From contig OY540814.1 in assembly GCA_961205875.1 (NCBI GenBank), positions 24,496,151-24,560,150 on the forward strand: a DNA stretch of 64,000 bases, read 5' to 3'. Source of the DNA: Sialis fuliginosa (taxonomy: Eukaryota > Arthropoda > Insecta > Megaloptera > Sialidae). This document shows positions 10,683-21,703 of this stretch, piece after piece. Every line of letters begins with the position of its first letter. Positions within the stretch are counted from its first letter, which is position 1. The position numbers and the translations under genes were made by a program. The notes below the pieces were generated by a model. It was not told the origin of the DNA. It did no database searches and saw nothing but the letters and a program-made list of their open reading frames with translations.

Positions 10683-11093
10683 TATGTCACCAGTCTTTGA
10701 TAATATCCCAGTGTATTTTGATTATTGCCATTATTGAATTGTAATCTACAGACAATCGGCCAACGGATATCAAAATGGACATTTAAACTAATTAATAGTA
10801 TAATTTATTTATTAATTATTATATTATCATGGCTTATGCTTGACATTGTTTCACATTTTTCGATTTTTTATTTTATAACTTTTGTGTCGTAGTACTTATC
10901 ATTTTGTAATTATTATTATTAGCAAGTGTCCATCACTGTGTGTCCATTACTGGTTTTACTTTGTCCATTACTGGAGAAAATTGATTTAATAAAAAGGTAG
11001 TTGTTTTAATGAGAATTACAAAAAAGCCTATCAATCCAAAAAACAGTATTACCTTGTTTTTAAAACGGTCAAGACTGGCGCTAGTATCTTATT
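10683..11093. mobile_element. GGTACTGG-family MITE, shortened copy
   Basis: It starts TGTCACCAGTCTTTGATAAT and ends AAGACTGGCGCTAGTATC. It retains the family landmarks CCATCACTGTGTGTCC and TTTAATAAAAAGGTA. It is shorter than the 7611 copy, consistent with internal deletion. Confidence 0.6.
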
Positions 11094-12074
11094 ACAATAA
11101 TATATTGGTATGAAATAATAAAATGCAGGTATATTAGAGGGGGCTTACTGTATTTGAATTTCATACCCCCCCCCCCCTTTGTGGCACCTATTAAAATTGA
11201 ACTACAGGATAATCCTTGTGGGGGGATTTATTTTGGGTCATAAACGACCTTATTTTGTAACGAGAGCGAGGAGCCTATTGTACATATCTATAAAAGTTTG
11301 ATAAAAGCAGAGTTGTAGAACCTATATAAGATATGTATGTATATAGTAAATACGAATTTCAATTTTGTTATTTACTCTTTACTTTGTCGTCAATTAAAGT
11401 AAGCGTCGCCCGCTTCAGAAAAAATATCCGGTAATTTAATGGGACGACACGTTCTTGCCAGGATATTAGAAAATTTGTTCGAACGTTCAGGATTTTTCCT
11501 TCGATTTTTAATATTGAAAGTAAATAAATAGATTTGAAATATTTTCTCGCTTGAGATACTATTACATTTTTTTTGTTTGTTAAAGAGAAGGTTAATAAAA
11601 ATTTATGTAAATTTGTTAAGTCTTTGAACATAAAATTATTTTTTAAATAGAAAAAAAATGTTATGACATTAATCAGTGGCTCTCAACTGAGGGACGAATT
11701 TCGCGATTTTTAAAAAAACTTTATAAACTGAAAAGTATATTATAATTATCCGTTTTTTAAGTTTTTTGTTTGTTTTGGTACCGATATCAAAAATTTAATT
11801 GTTAGATACTTTTCAGTGTTTTTAGAAACAACTCTTTCTTAAACTTATGATTTTTCCAAAATATAAGGCTTTTTTCAGAGGTTCATTTAAATCCAAAATA
11901 TAGAATTTCATCAGTATTTTATATATTTTTTGAGGTACATCATTTACAGATAGACACACATATATCATGGTGAAAATAGTTACAAAACGTATTTGTAAGA
12001 AATATTGTATATTTACAAAAATAAACAAAAAGCAAATAAATCGATATTTTTCATCAATAAAAATTGTTAGGTAC
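11094..12074. other. AT-rich sequence, no gene
   Basis: It contains a C-homopolymer (about 11167-11177) and a hAT-like end fragment CAGTGGCTCTCAACTGAGGG at 11675. The minus-strand open frames at 11368-11631 and 11822-12076 are K/I/F/L-rich translations of AT-rich DNA with no domain. Confidence 0.3.
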
Positions 12075-13180
12075 ATTTATATCAGTGGCGAAGCGTCCAT
12101 GAAAGCAGTGCTTCCCTTACTTTATGGGTAAATTAATACAAATCTGTGTTTTCAGTTAATAAATAATTTAAAAATATTATTAGAATATTCATCTTTATGC
12201 GCAAATCAAACATTTAAATCATAAATAGCATTTAATATTAAGTAACACGATCAATTATAAAACTATAATACCTATACGTCTTATTTTCTTGTATTTTAGT
12301 CGATATTTGTATGACGAGTTGAAGTTCACTACAGGAAATTTCACTAAAAAATTTCGAATTTTTGATTTTGTTAAAAGTATGTTTATTGTATAGAAAATGA
12401 CATGAAAAGTTGTTTGTTTCAAACCGCAGGTCTGTATCTCAAACCGTTCTCGATATATAGCCTCTCAAAGTTTCAGTTTTTTCAAAATTTAAAAAAAAAA
12501 TGACCCTAACTTTTGAACGCGTGGTCGGAATTGATTTTAGTTGACAGATTTGGAATCAGCGTGTCAAAATATATATAATGACATGTATAATACCTTTAAA
12601 CTCGAAAAAAAAAATTTCGCGAAAAATCGAAAAAATTCAAAGGGGTATACCTTAAAAAAATGTCGATTTTTGACCAAAATTTTTTTGTCGGATTTTAAAG
12701 TATTATACATATCATTATATAGATTTAAACACGCTGATTCCAAATCCGTCAACTAAAATCAATTCCGACCACGCGTTCAAAAGTTAGGGCCATTTTTTTT
12801 CAAAATTTTGAAAAAACTGAAACTTTGAGAGGCTATATCTCGAGAACGGTTTGAGATACAGACCTGCGGTTTAAAACAAACAACTTTTTATGTCATTTTC
12901 TATACAATAAACATACTTTTAACGAAATCAAAAATTCGAAATTTTTTAGTGAAATTTCCTGAAGTGAACTTCAACTCGTCATACAAATATCGACTAAAAT
13001 ACAAGAAAATAAAACGTAGAATCATTTAGTTACTATATAAATACATAAGAATATATTTAAAAAAGTAAAAGCTTGAACTTAAGGTGTTTCATAACTAGTT
13101 TTTTTTGTTAATAGGAGGGAGAGGATTGACAAAATATGCTTCCCTTATTAAAAATTTCACGCCTCGCCACTGATCTATAT
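12075..13180. mobile_element. hAT fold-back element containing a 740-bp palindrome
   Basis: The body is 12083-13172. Its ends read CAGTGGCGAAGCGTCC and, inward from the right, CAGTGGCGAGGCGTGA. The flanking octamers ATTTATAT and ATCTATAT differ at one base, a plausible aged hAT target duplication. The interior 12276-13018 is a near-perfect palindrome centred near 12647, with arms of about 365 bp and a centre AAGGGGTATACCTT. Because of the symmetry, similar peptides beginning MTDLESAC can be translated from both strands (12541 plus, 12752 minus); they are not genes. A transcript would make a long double-stranded RNA. Confidence 0.8.
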
Positions 13181-15300
13181 ACTTGTCTATATTAACATCG
13201 ATAGAATTCCGTTGATTAAAAAGAAACAAACGAACAAAGATGTATCGAATGTACATCCACATAAAAAAATAAATAAATAAAATTTTCGAATTTAACATTT
13301 CAATTTTCTCACATCAGCTTTCAAAAAGAAAAGTAATTTTAAATTCTACGAGTTCTTTGTCAAAAAATGTTCAAAGTACATGTTTTACCAGTAAATGTCT
13401 GTGTGTGTGTGTGTATCAGTGGCGTATCCAATCAAAATTGAAAGAGGGGCAACAAAATTAAACTAATGTCGTCTCGTTATTTATATTTTATTGTTATAAA
13501 TGACATAAATTAAAATATTTTTAAATAACACTATTTATTAGAACATATGTGAAACATACAAATGTAATGAAAATAATAATATTAGTACTTCTTATGCTTA
13601 CATATATGAAAAAATATGTAATAAAAACAAATCATTACATTTCAGTACGCCATTTTTTTTTTTTAATATTTTCACCAATAATTTTTTTTTCTCACAATTT
13701 AGTTCTGTATGTATATAATTTTTTTTATGAAACTTGTTGTTAAATATGTAAGTGACGTGTTGTAAAAATTTCAGATTTTTCTCGATGCTTCAACCATGTG
13801 TTTTATTGGACTTTAACCGTAAATACACCATTCTGCCATAATAGCCCATATTAATTTAAAAAAATAATAACTTTAAAACTATTTTGTAAAACCTTTTGAA
13901 ATTTTGTGTGGGAACTTAAAATTTATAAAGGAGTAACTTCTCCAAATTTCAACTATTTCTCGTTGACATTAGATACCTTCCATACATCCTTAAAATATTT
14001 TTCTGAATTTACAAGTTTGCCACAACAGTGCTGAATCACTCTGTATAGATAAAAATATAAACTATTTTTTACCTTGATCGTTTTTTGTCAATCGTTCCAG
14101 TTTATCTCCTTCATGCACGTGCCATTGGTGTAGCTAGTGAGCGGGTGTGTAGGTGGGTGTGTAGACGGGTGTGTAGGTGTGCGCGACGTCCCCCGGCGCT
14201 ATGTGTAGCTCAAAGGGCGCCTGCAGTGCAAATAAATTGCCAATCAGTCTACACAGAACGCAGTTTTATTCTTTTTTAACATAGACGATGATTTCTATCA
14301 AACATACTTCACCTGTGAGGTATAGAATTTTCCTCAGATGTTTAGCGCAGGAAAATGTTTTCTTGCTTCTGAGAAATACATAATTATGTTTTTATCATGT
14401 TTTCGTACCTGTAAAAAGGTTTCTTACAAATAAAACAGGAATAAAGTTGGTGTGAGATGTTGAAATTAACTTTTATGAAAAAAAAAAAAAATTAAATAAA
14501 TAAAATTAAAAATTGTATTAAAATATTATCATAACTGATTTATAAAACTGTAGGCTTAAATTAGTCTGTACAAAATACTTTTTCTAGTCTATGTATCGTT
14601 TTACAGGCAATGTATCCTACATATTTTGATAGTTTTTAGTATTTTTATCTGTTTGATTATTTTGACTCAATGGGTTTTTAATTTTTCAAAGCTTAATTAA
14701 CAATTAGTTTAGGCTATATTATAACTGATACATAGCAGGTTTGTATTAAGAAAAATTACAATTGGTTTATTCTAAAAATAATAATTTGCACTTTTTCTCT
14801 AAAGTTAAAAAATTCTTGAAAGTTCTAAAATATCTAATTATTTTGTTAAATGTTTTGGAAAAATAAAATGTTTTTTCAACAAAAGCTGCAAATTTTTTTG
14901 TAGAAGGATGTAATGCAATATCAATAATATTTTAGCCAGTTCGGTGACATTCCAACATCTACTTAGACAATAACTAGTTATAAGTGTTGCTAATAAATTT
15001 TCCAATAAAAAATGACCACTTTATAATATAAAAACACATTTTCATCCCAAATAAAAGAGAGAGAAAAAATAAATACTTTTTCATATATTCAATAAAAATT
15101 ACCACTTCATAATAGTAGATAACCTCAGAAAAAGGACAAGCAAAATCGTAGACAACACACACACGAGAAATACAAAAGCAAGCGAGTGCGAATCGCGTCT
15201 ATACCACGGGGGAAAACCCCTCAGGGATAAGAGGAAATGGGGAGGGGGGGGGGAGCACATACACACTACTACTCCGGGAAACATGAAAATATGCTAATCT
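13181..15300. other. Intergenic or intronic sequence
   Basis: No gene is seen. At 13418 a hAT-like left end CAGTGGCGTATCCAATC follows a GT microsatellite, but I find no matching right end. The 14090-14260 stretch is GC-richer, with repeated GGGTGTGTAG motifs (imperfect minisatellite). A G-homopolymer lies near 15240-15252. Confidence 0.3.
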
Positions 15301-15350
15301 AGTTTTCCGGCCGTTGTTGCTGCAGGACAAAGCTTTGATGTTCTGTCTCA

Positions 15351-15408
15351 CAATTAGAGTGGGGCACTTGTGGCCCCTTTGCTAATGCCCCACTACAGGC
15401 TAATTGTA
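15351..15408. other. Strong GC hairpin
   Basis: CAATTAGAGTGGGGCA is mirrored by TGCCCCACTACAGGCTAATTG. AGTGGGGCA pairs perfectly with TGCCCCACT, and CAATTAG with CTAATTG, with five unpaired bases on one side only. Inside, ACTTGTGGCCCCTTTGCTAA forms the loop. No known RNA family is recognised. It may be a small transposon remnant or a structured noncoding element. Confidence 0.45.
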
Positions 15409-17094
15409 CTTGTGGGATTATTCCGAATTTACATAGGTAGGTGGTAGTGGTAGTCCCTTTGTCTTTGTCGTCTGGCAATGCGTATTTTTATACAGGTTTA
15501 GATTTTATCGAAGAAAGGATTTAGAAATTAAAATAACTGAAAAAAATAGTTTTTTGAAATTATTTTACTTCTTATACTGGGTGTGTTTTCTTTCCAGCGG
15601 ATTATTTACAAAATTACGAATTTTCAGACAAAAGTTTCATGGTTTCGAGGAGGCTAAATATTGACAATATGGGGGATATTTTTTGCAAGTTTAGATTTTT
15701 TCAGTGGACAAGAGGCATAAAATATAAATATGGTTAGGGTTCCGCAAATTTTGAAAAATCAAGTAAGAGATCCACGACAAAAAAAGTTTGAGAACAGACG
15801 TGAATAACGTCTAGAGTTTCATACCAGATACTGGGTGGACATTTCAAAAACTTGATGTAACGCGCATAGATCAGTTTTGCGCGCTAGCGTAAATTTAAAA
15901 TCAGTGTATCGAAGTAGCTACCAAGTAGGTTTTGATATCAAATTATAGATCTTGATTAGATCTACGAGGTACTATTGTAACTAGCTTAAGAAACAAAAAA
16001 TAAGGTAAATTGTTTTATTATGTTTGTTAGTAATAATGTCACTAAAAGTATTTTAATTTTAATTATATCCTGACTTGTTATCTTTTTATATACTAACATT
16101 TTTAGATAGATACTGAAGAAATCTTAATAAGACGAAATGTCTATAAATAATAAAAAATGTTATATCATATATAACTATTTTTTTATTCAACCAATGACCT
16201 TAAACCTCGAAAACAAAATTAAAATAAAATGATATAACCAGTTTTAATGAGTGATAAATTTAATATTATAAAAAAACAACAAAAATTAAACATTTTGCTT
16301 GTAAATATTAATTAATTGAATTTAAAAAAATATCAGTGTTTAAGAATATATTCTCTACGGAGTAAATTTTTTGATTAAATTTTTTTAAATTGGATAAAAA
16401 ATAAAAAGTAAATTTCGTATTTCCAAAATTTAGTTTGTAAATTTAATTAATTGTTTTTATGTTCGTACAAATCATAAGAAATAACAATATTATACAATAC
16501 TAGTTTATGCTTTATTTAACCCCACTGCTACGTATTCACGTCAATCCATCGAGTGTGCATCCTGACAGAGTCACACCCATTTTTTTCTGTTGAATAAATA
16601 CATTACTGTAAGAAACCTCAAGGCATTTAATTACAAAATCCGGTTTCTCTGAAGATCGCTATTAGGAAGTTCTGTTAGGTTTACCCGATACGGTTCAATT
16701 AGCGTCTGTTTGTGCACGCGTTTTAGTGCATTAACAATTCCGCGTGAGGATGTGGCGGTCGCGCTAAATAAACAATGCTCATTAAAGGATCTAAGGGATT
16801 AAGATGTATCGGTTTGATCCAGAGAGCTCGGGGATACATGGCTGTGTGTTCTGAGACCAGGAAATGGTCTAGGAAGGATATTGGCATAGCTGGAAGCGAT
16901 GTCTTATTAAACTAAATGTTGTTACAGGATGTTTAGGACTGGGTTTCTAAAAATACGGAAGCTTAGTTTATGAAACGGGGTTATGTGTTATATAATACAT
17001 ATATGTAATAAATAATAATTGTGAGGTTAAATATTAAATAAAATGGCCAAGTGCGAAACTTGAATATGTTTTTGTATTATTATAGACGTCTGTA
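15409..17094. other. Unassigned sequence with one repeat and one complex segment
   Basis: The stretch 15575-15690 (TTTCCAGCGGATTATTT and AAAAGTTTCATGGTTTCGAG) is an inverted copy of sequence at about 23110-23235 inside the 22-23.8 kb transposon. The segment 16520-16950 is of higher complexity, with no repeat relatives in the window (CGCGTTTTAGTGCATTAAC near 16717), and is the best candidate here for conserved noncoding DNA. No gene is called. Confidence 0.3.
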
Positions 17095-17441
17095 TAAGGC
17101 GGCTATTACACTATCAAATAAATATGTATATGTCAAAGATCTTTGACAAAGATTTGATCATATTTTCTAGGGATATTTTCTTCTTTTTTGGTGTATTTTG
17201 ATTATCAGTGTGTGGCAGTGCGTGAATGTTGTCAGTTGTCACGATCGAGGTTTGAATCGTTTGAATTTACAACCGTGTATTGCGATTATTATAATCACGA
17301 TATTTATATTATATTTATTTATTTATATCATACAATGCTAGATTGGCTTCATATTCTATTATTAATAATTTCGTAGCCGAAATCGTCCACGAAAACTTGT
17401 CAGTCGCCATTTTGATTTATCCGTCAAAAAACTTTGATCAA
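17095..17441. mobile_element. PIF/Harbinger-like MITE, 3'-truncated copy
   Basis: It starts at 17098 with GGCGGCTATTACACTATCAA after TAA, and follows the 1474 copy to AAAAAACTTTGATCAA, then stops abruptly at 17441 where a different repeat begins. The right terminal repeat is missing. The internal sequence has small indels relative to the intact copy (for example ATATGTATATGTC). Confidence 0.75.
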
Positions 17442-17575
17442 CTCGGAATACACTGTATATCTAACTTAAACTAAAAATATACCTAAACATTACTAAACAA
17501 TGTTACTCGATACGTGTTTCAACTTCACAAGAAGTCCTCATCAGAAGCTTAACATTTCCAGTTGTGTATATCTAA
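17442..17575 (-). repeat. Repeat unit carrying a hammerhead fold
   Basis: A distinct sequence begins exactly where the Harbinger-like copy stops. It has ATATCTAA-containing flanks on both sides (TGTATATCTAA at 17453 and 17565). The minus strand contains the hammerhead motif described separately. Hammerhead ribozymes are known from Penelope-like elements and retrozymes, so this may be the remnant of such an element, but I see no reverse transcriptase fragment. Confidence 0.5.
17499..17556 (-). ncRNA. Type I hammerhead ribozyme motif
   Basis: On the minus strand the order is: stem I 5' arm AAUGUUA, bulge AG, CUU; core box CUGAUGA (17538-17544); stem II ACUUC-UUGU-GAAGU with an extra G and a G-U pair; core box GAAA (17517-17520); short stem III ACACGUAU; then the cleavage triplet AUC; then GAG and UAACAUU, which pair back to CUU and AAUGUUA. 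All invariant core bases are present. The predicted cut lies after C (between 17509 and 17508). Stem III is nearly a self-complementary octamer without a loop (one C-A mismatch), as in minimal type I hammerheads that act as dimers. It is a sequence and structure match only; activity is untested. Confidence 0.7.
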
Positions 17576-17884
17576 AATAAATAATATACAATGTAATTTT
17601 GGAAACGGAAATGCGCGTATTTACTGACATGTGTACTTACACATGTTATATAACAACCAGTAGTGCTGCCTTATTTACCGACAGTAGATAAATCAGAGCG
17701 TTATCACATAATTCTTGGATTGTGTTTGAGTTTACTCTCGCTATCAGCTAGTAGTTCTGTTTGCCTGATAAATCAAATGTGATACATAAAATCAATATTG
17801 TATGTTTTGATAATCGTACGATGATGATTATACAATGTGTCTTAATGTTGTCTTATTATGCGATTGATAGGTACAAGTTCGATA
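17576..17884. other. Unassigned sequence
   Basis: Ordinary AT-rich sequence, complexity moderate at 17620-17760. No repeat relative or gene was recognised. Confidence 0.3.
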
Positions 17885-18625
17885 AATAATAAAAATTCTT
17901 CGCTATATCGAAGATGCGAGAAGCTTTGTGATCGTTTAAAAAAATTGTTTTGATCTTTACGTTTCAGGCCAAGACAAACACTTTTCGTTCCGTGTCTGTA
18001 TGTCTGTGTGTCTGTCCTCTGAATCCTTGTCACACGCATAACTTATGAACCACTGTTTGGATGGTTGAGTCTGGCTTGAGGACGGCCCCATTCCAAAATC
18101 ATCAAAATCGTGTGTAAGGGCGATTTAATTTCCTATAATATAGGTTACAATGTTTGTTTTAAATTATTCCCTTACAAAGATTTATTTCAATTTGCTTTAA
18201 AAAATCGTGTTCTTTTTTATTAATTGATATTTATTTTGACATATTGAAAGTCAATTTGACGTTTTAAATGTTATTTTGACGTTTGTATTAATTTAGATTT
18301 AAATTGAAATTATCAAAAAATTAAAAATATACGAAAAAATAATCAGGTGCATCTTAAGAAAACTTTCGTACTAATACTTTTTAGTAAAATTGTATAAAAA
18401 TTAAATGGTTAATTAACCAATGCCAGGCAATTTATCTGATCACTTTAACTGTTTTTGTTTAAATTTAGCAGAAACAGGCCACAGATTTGTAGGTATGTAT
18501 ATTAAGTATTAATTATATTGAATACTTTATCGGTTTTTATTTATTTTGGTGAATTTAGTACAAGGAAGCAGTGTGCATTTACTTGACAGATGTTTTTTTT
18601 TATTACAATTCTACAGTAAAAATAC
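17885..18625 (+). repeat. Dispersed repeat E, long copy
   Basis: Opens near ATATCGAAGATGCGAGAAGC, continues through AAACACTTTTCGTTCCGTGT, GTCACACGCATAACTTATGA and GAGGACGGCCCCATT, then GCCAGGCAATTTATC, and ends GCATTTACTTGACAGATG. The same order is found at 39695-39955 (plus) and 44725-45240 (minus), and its last third is the unit amplified at 46637-47648. There is no coding frame. I cannot assign a class; the abrupt start and conserved 3' end would suit either a retrotransposon tail or a Helitron. Confidence 0.6.
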
Positions 18626-19232
18626 TTTTTTTCCTCTAGATGTTGTATTTTTCTTTTCTGTTGCGATACAAACAGAAAATTCAAAAAAGCGTGAAATCGC
18701 GCAAGAAGACGTAACACAAGAGTTTGTTTACTTTTTGTCAAGTCTGATATTTTTAAGTGAAATCAACTGATAAAAAGCGAACTGAATATTAAATATATAA
18801 ACGGAGTTTATGTGAAAGGAATTTAAAGAAATCCGCTACAATTTCTGTCTCGTAAATATTTAACATTATTCTTGAATAAACTTTATTATTGTAGCTAAAT
18901 AAAAAATTATAACGTAATAAATTGAGGGTGAAATTGTATTTTCAGTTTGAAGTATTTATTGTTATTAGAATTTATGTAAAAATTGTTGTTTATGTGATTT
19001 TAAATTAGAAATGTACCTCTTCATTTATTTCATTATATCTTTTACAGATGTTAAATTAAAAAAATAATAAAAGTAATCAATTTAAATTTTACATATTATT
19101 TAGTCTAAATATTCACTTATGTTATAATAGCATCTTATGCTAAGAAAATGTTTTATTTCAATTTTAAATTTCTTTTGTATTTGATCTAAATTTTCTTGAT
19201 TTCTAGTTGGGTAATTATGCGTAGAATTGTTT
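18626..19232. other. AT-rich sequence, no gene
   Basis: It contains no recognisable repeat border or domain. The open frames on both strands near 18541-18770 overlap the end of repeat E and are translations of AT-rich DNA. Confidence 0.3.
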
Positions 19233-19816
19233 TTAAGGGGGTATTCTGGTCTAGATATTTATTAATATTTAAAGAATACATTTAAAAAAAGTGAAAAAAT
19301 TAAAAATTGAAAAAGTGGGGGGTCTCAAAAAATGGCGCGTGAAATCTGTCACGATTGTAACCCTCCAAGTAATCTGAAATTAAAAAATAAAAAAGATTAT
19401 TAATCTAGAGTAATGCTGCTATCGTACTAACTATAAATAAGTTGCAAATTGCGACTGCCTGAAAAAATGATAAATTTTTGTACCATTTTTTTGATTTTTC
19501 CGATTTTTTAAAAAATAGTAAAAATTGAAAATTGGTGTTAAACTATAGAGAAGACTCGCACCAAATTTAAAGTAAATCGGTTCAGTAGAACTTGAGAAAT
19601 CATGACGCAAGAATTAAAAAAAAATAGTTTCGAGAAAAACGCGCTTAAAATTTCGCGTAAAGTTTGGATGCTGCGTCACTAAAACAGCTTTATGTCCGAA
19701 AATAATTTGAATTTTGAAAAATCCTCTTAAGAACATATTCTTAAAGGGTTAAGCTTTGAAAATATGAAGAAAAAAAATCGATTTTTTCAAATTTTTAGAC
19801 CAGAATACTCCCTTAA
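19233..19816. mobile_element. TTAA-flanked MITE (Kolobok- or piggyBac-like)
   Basis: The body is 19237-19812 (576 bp). The left end is GGGGGTATTCTGGTCTA and the right end, read inward, GGGAGTATTCTGGTCTA, both directly next to TTAA. A TTAA target is used by Kolobok and piggyBac; G-rich starts fit Kolobok better. The interior carries TCGCGTAAAG and AAACGCGCTTAAAATTTCGC motifs. It has no transposase. Confidence 0.7.
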
Positions 19817-19854
19817 ACGTTTCATAATATTGTAAGAGTTACAAAAATGAAGCT

Positions 19855-19920
19855 CAATTCCAAAAAATTGTATACTTTGCTTTTAAAGTGGCCAAGACTG
19901 GTGTCAGTACCTTATTGAAG
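19855..19920. repeat. GGTACTGG-family MITE, terminal fragment
   Basis: CCAAAAAATTGTATACTTTG and GGCCAAGACTGGTGTCAGTACC match one terminus of the family (compare 7611-7670 in reverse). Only about 65 bp remain, just downstream of the TTAA-flanked MITE. Confidence 0.55.
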
Positions 19921-20681
19921 TTAAAATAAATAAATAACTAACTTATTGCTTATAAATACTTTCATGTTTTGTCTACAATATTGAATTTTGTCATCAAAAT
20001 ACTAATATTCTATCTCGTCCCTCATTTATTAATAGTTTTTTGAAAGGCGACGCAGAGAGCAGCATTTTTACTTGTAAAACGGTCACCGATTGACCCTTGT
20101 TTATCAAAGCTACTTCATTTCAGAAGCAATATTGCAAAAGCTGTACCAATATTTGTTCTGGCGGAGTATAAAAGCGAGGGACGTCGATACCAGTTCTAAA
20201 TACAACACCGAGTCTACGTTAAAACCAGCAAGATCTAACGGATATAACGTGTGTGTGGAATGCACGTCATACGTGATTGTGAGACGTTTGAATCAGGTGT
20301 AAGTGGTTGTGACAAATTACTGAATAAACGGGCCGATGTTAAAATTGTTGATAGATGCTTTTAAGCAAAAATTTCTGTGTGCAATATTGACAGGGGTACT
20401 CAATATGTTTGTTTTGAATATAAACATGGTCAGTGAAATAATGTTTTTCTTATTTTTTTCTCGATTTGTGAAGAGATTTACAAAAAAATTATTATAGAAT
20501 GGCAAGAAAGTTTTTAGGTGTATTTTATGATTTATACATATTCTAGAGCGCATGTTTAAAATCGATACAGAATTTTAGACCCTGAAATGTTCATTTTCTA
20601 TAAAAAAAATAGGCAAAATTCAAACTATCATATCTTTCTTAAAAATATTCGTAGGACGATCATTTAGAACGCATTTTTAAC
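19921..20681. other. Non-repetitive stretch around a possible promoter
   Basis: By eye, 20040-20310 is more complex and GC-richer than its surroundings and has no second copy in the window. It includes the TATA and donor signals described in the next entry. The flanks to 20681 are AT-rich without features. Confidence 0.25.
20160..20304 (+). promoter_or_regulatory. Possible TATA promoter and short 5' exon
   Basis: TATAAAAG at 20167-20174 lies in a GC-richer context, followed by CCAGTT at 20190-20195, about 24 bases on, at a usable start-site distance. From there the sequence is non-repetitive for about 105 bases and reaches CAGGT followed by GTAAGT (20299-20304), a perfect donor hexamer. Together these look like a small first exon. 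The 70-codon open frame across it (20090-20302) starts upstream of the TATA box, so it is unlikely to be the product. No acceptor or downstream exon was found, so this stays tentative. Confidence 0.3.
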
Positions 20682-21045
20682 TGACTTCAAAAAAGGAGGA
20701 GGTTCTCAGTTCAATCGATATGTATTTTTTATGTATATAAATTTTATCGAAATCTAACCATAGACTTAAAAAAAGACAATTTCAATTCGATCGTATATAT
20801 TTTTTTATGTGTGTTGAGGCATAACTCCGAAAAATATGCAACTATTTGGACAATTTTTGTTTATTTGCAAGAGTATACTCCCAAGATGGCCCCATATAAA
20901 TTTGATCTGAATCTGACTATTGACTTCGAAGATACGCTACTCAAAAGGGAAAAATAAAAACTTAAAAAAATCGACTTAAAAAAACAAAAATATTGAAAAG
21001 TATATTTAATAGTTTTTGAAGTCGGTGCCAATATCGGTTTAATTT
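20682..21045. repeat. Lepidopteran-style dispersed repeat (GACTTCAAAAA family)
   Basis: Opens ACTGACTTCAAAAAAGGAGG then AGGTTCTCAGTT, and ends TTTTTGAAGTCGGTG, so the ends are inverted. The interior has CCCATATAAATTT, GAATCTGACTAT and CACTCAAAAGGGAAAAATAA. A second, shorter copy is at 31047-31260. I recall units of this kind as very common in moth and butterfly DNA. Non-coding. Confidence 0.65.
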
Positions 21046-21366
21046 TTCCAATAAAAAAACCGGAAATACATACACCCGATACAATATTACGTTATGATTA
21101 TGTAACACACACATACAAGAGAGAGGGAGAGAGAACTTTGATTGTGAATAAGAGCTTTAAGCTTTTGATCAAAACGTGAGCTTTAATTGAGTTGCTTGAT
21201 ATTGCATTACACAGGAGCTTTTTCATTAAATGTAATTATTATTAGTTCGAGATGGTTCCGTGTGCTTCTAAAAGCTCTCTCGAAGCACATTCAATGTGGA
21301 ATATGTACATCTGCTGGACAGGACTTAGGAGTTACAAATTTTATGCCCTTTTATTTATATTTATAC
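21046..21366. other. Unassigned sequence
   Basis: A GA-rich microsatellite (AGAGAGAGGGAGAGAGA) lies near 21118-21135. Nothing else is recognised. Confidence 0.3.
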
Positions 21367-21655
21367 TAGCGCATTGGACCCGGTGTTACCTGGGGATATA
21401 AATTTAGTCTGTAATAAACCTATTAAACATTCTATTATTGCTAACTATTTACGAAGTGCATGTGAAGATTGTTTTTTTCCCGACTTCATGAAATTTACAC
21501 AAAAAAACCACAAATTATATAGGTACCTAAACCTTTCTCGTGAAACACTCAATCCATTTGCGAAAACCGGAACACAATCTGTTCAGTGGTTATTGAGAAA
21601 ATAGTACACAGACAGACAGACAAGGCGAGTGACTTTGTTTTATATAATGTAGAGA
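21367..21655 (-). repeat. Helitron-like repeat H3
   Basis: Read on the minus strand it ends GGTAACACCGGGTCCAATGC then GCTAG. An equivalent 3' end (ACACCGGGTCCAGTGCGCTAG) lies on the plus strand near 58414-58434. The other side runs through CAGACAGACAGACAAGG. A conserved GC-rich end finishing CTAG is Helitron-like. The class is inferred from the end only. Confidence 0.5.
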
Positions 21656-21703
21656 TTAAAAATTCATAATATAGTATTTTTAAGATTTTTAGTATCTTGA
21701 GAG

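Noticed and set aside
12541-12756. Two similar peptides (MTDLESAC...) encoded on opposite strands
   Set aside because: They are mirror products of the near-perfect palindrome, not a conserved duplicated gene.
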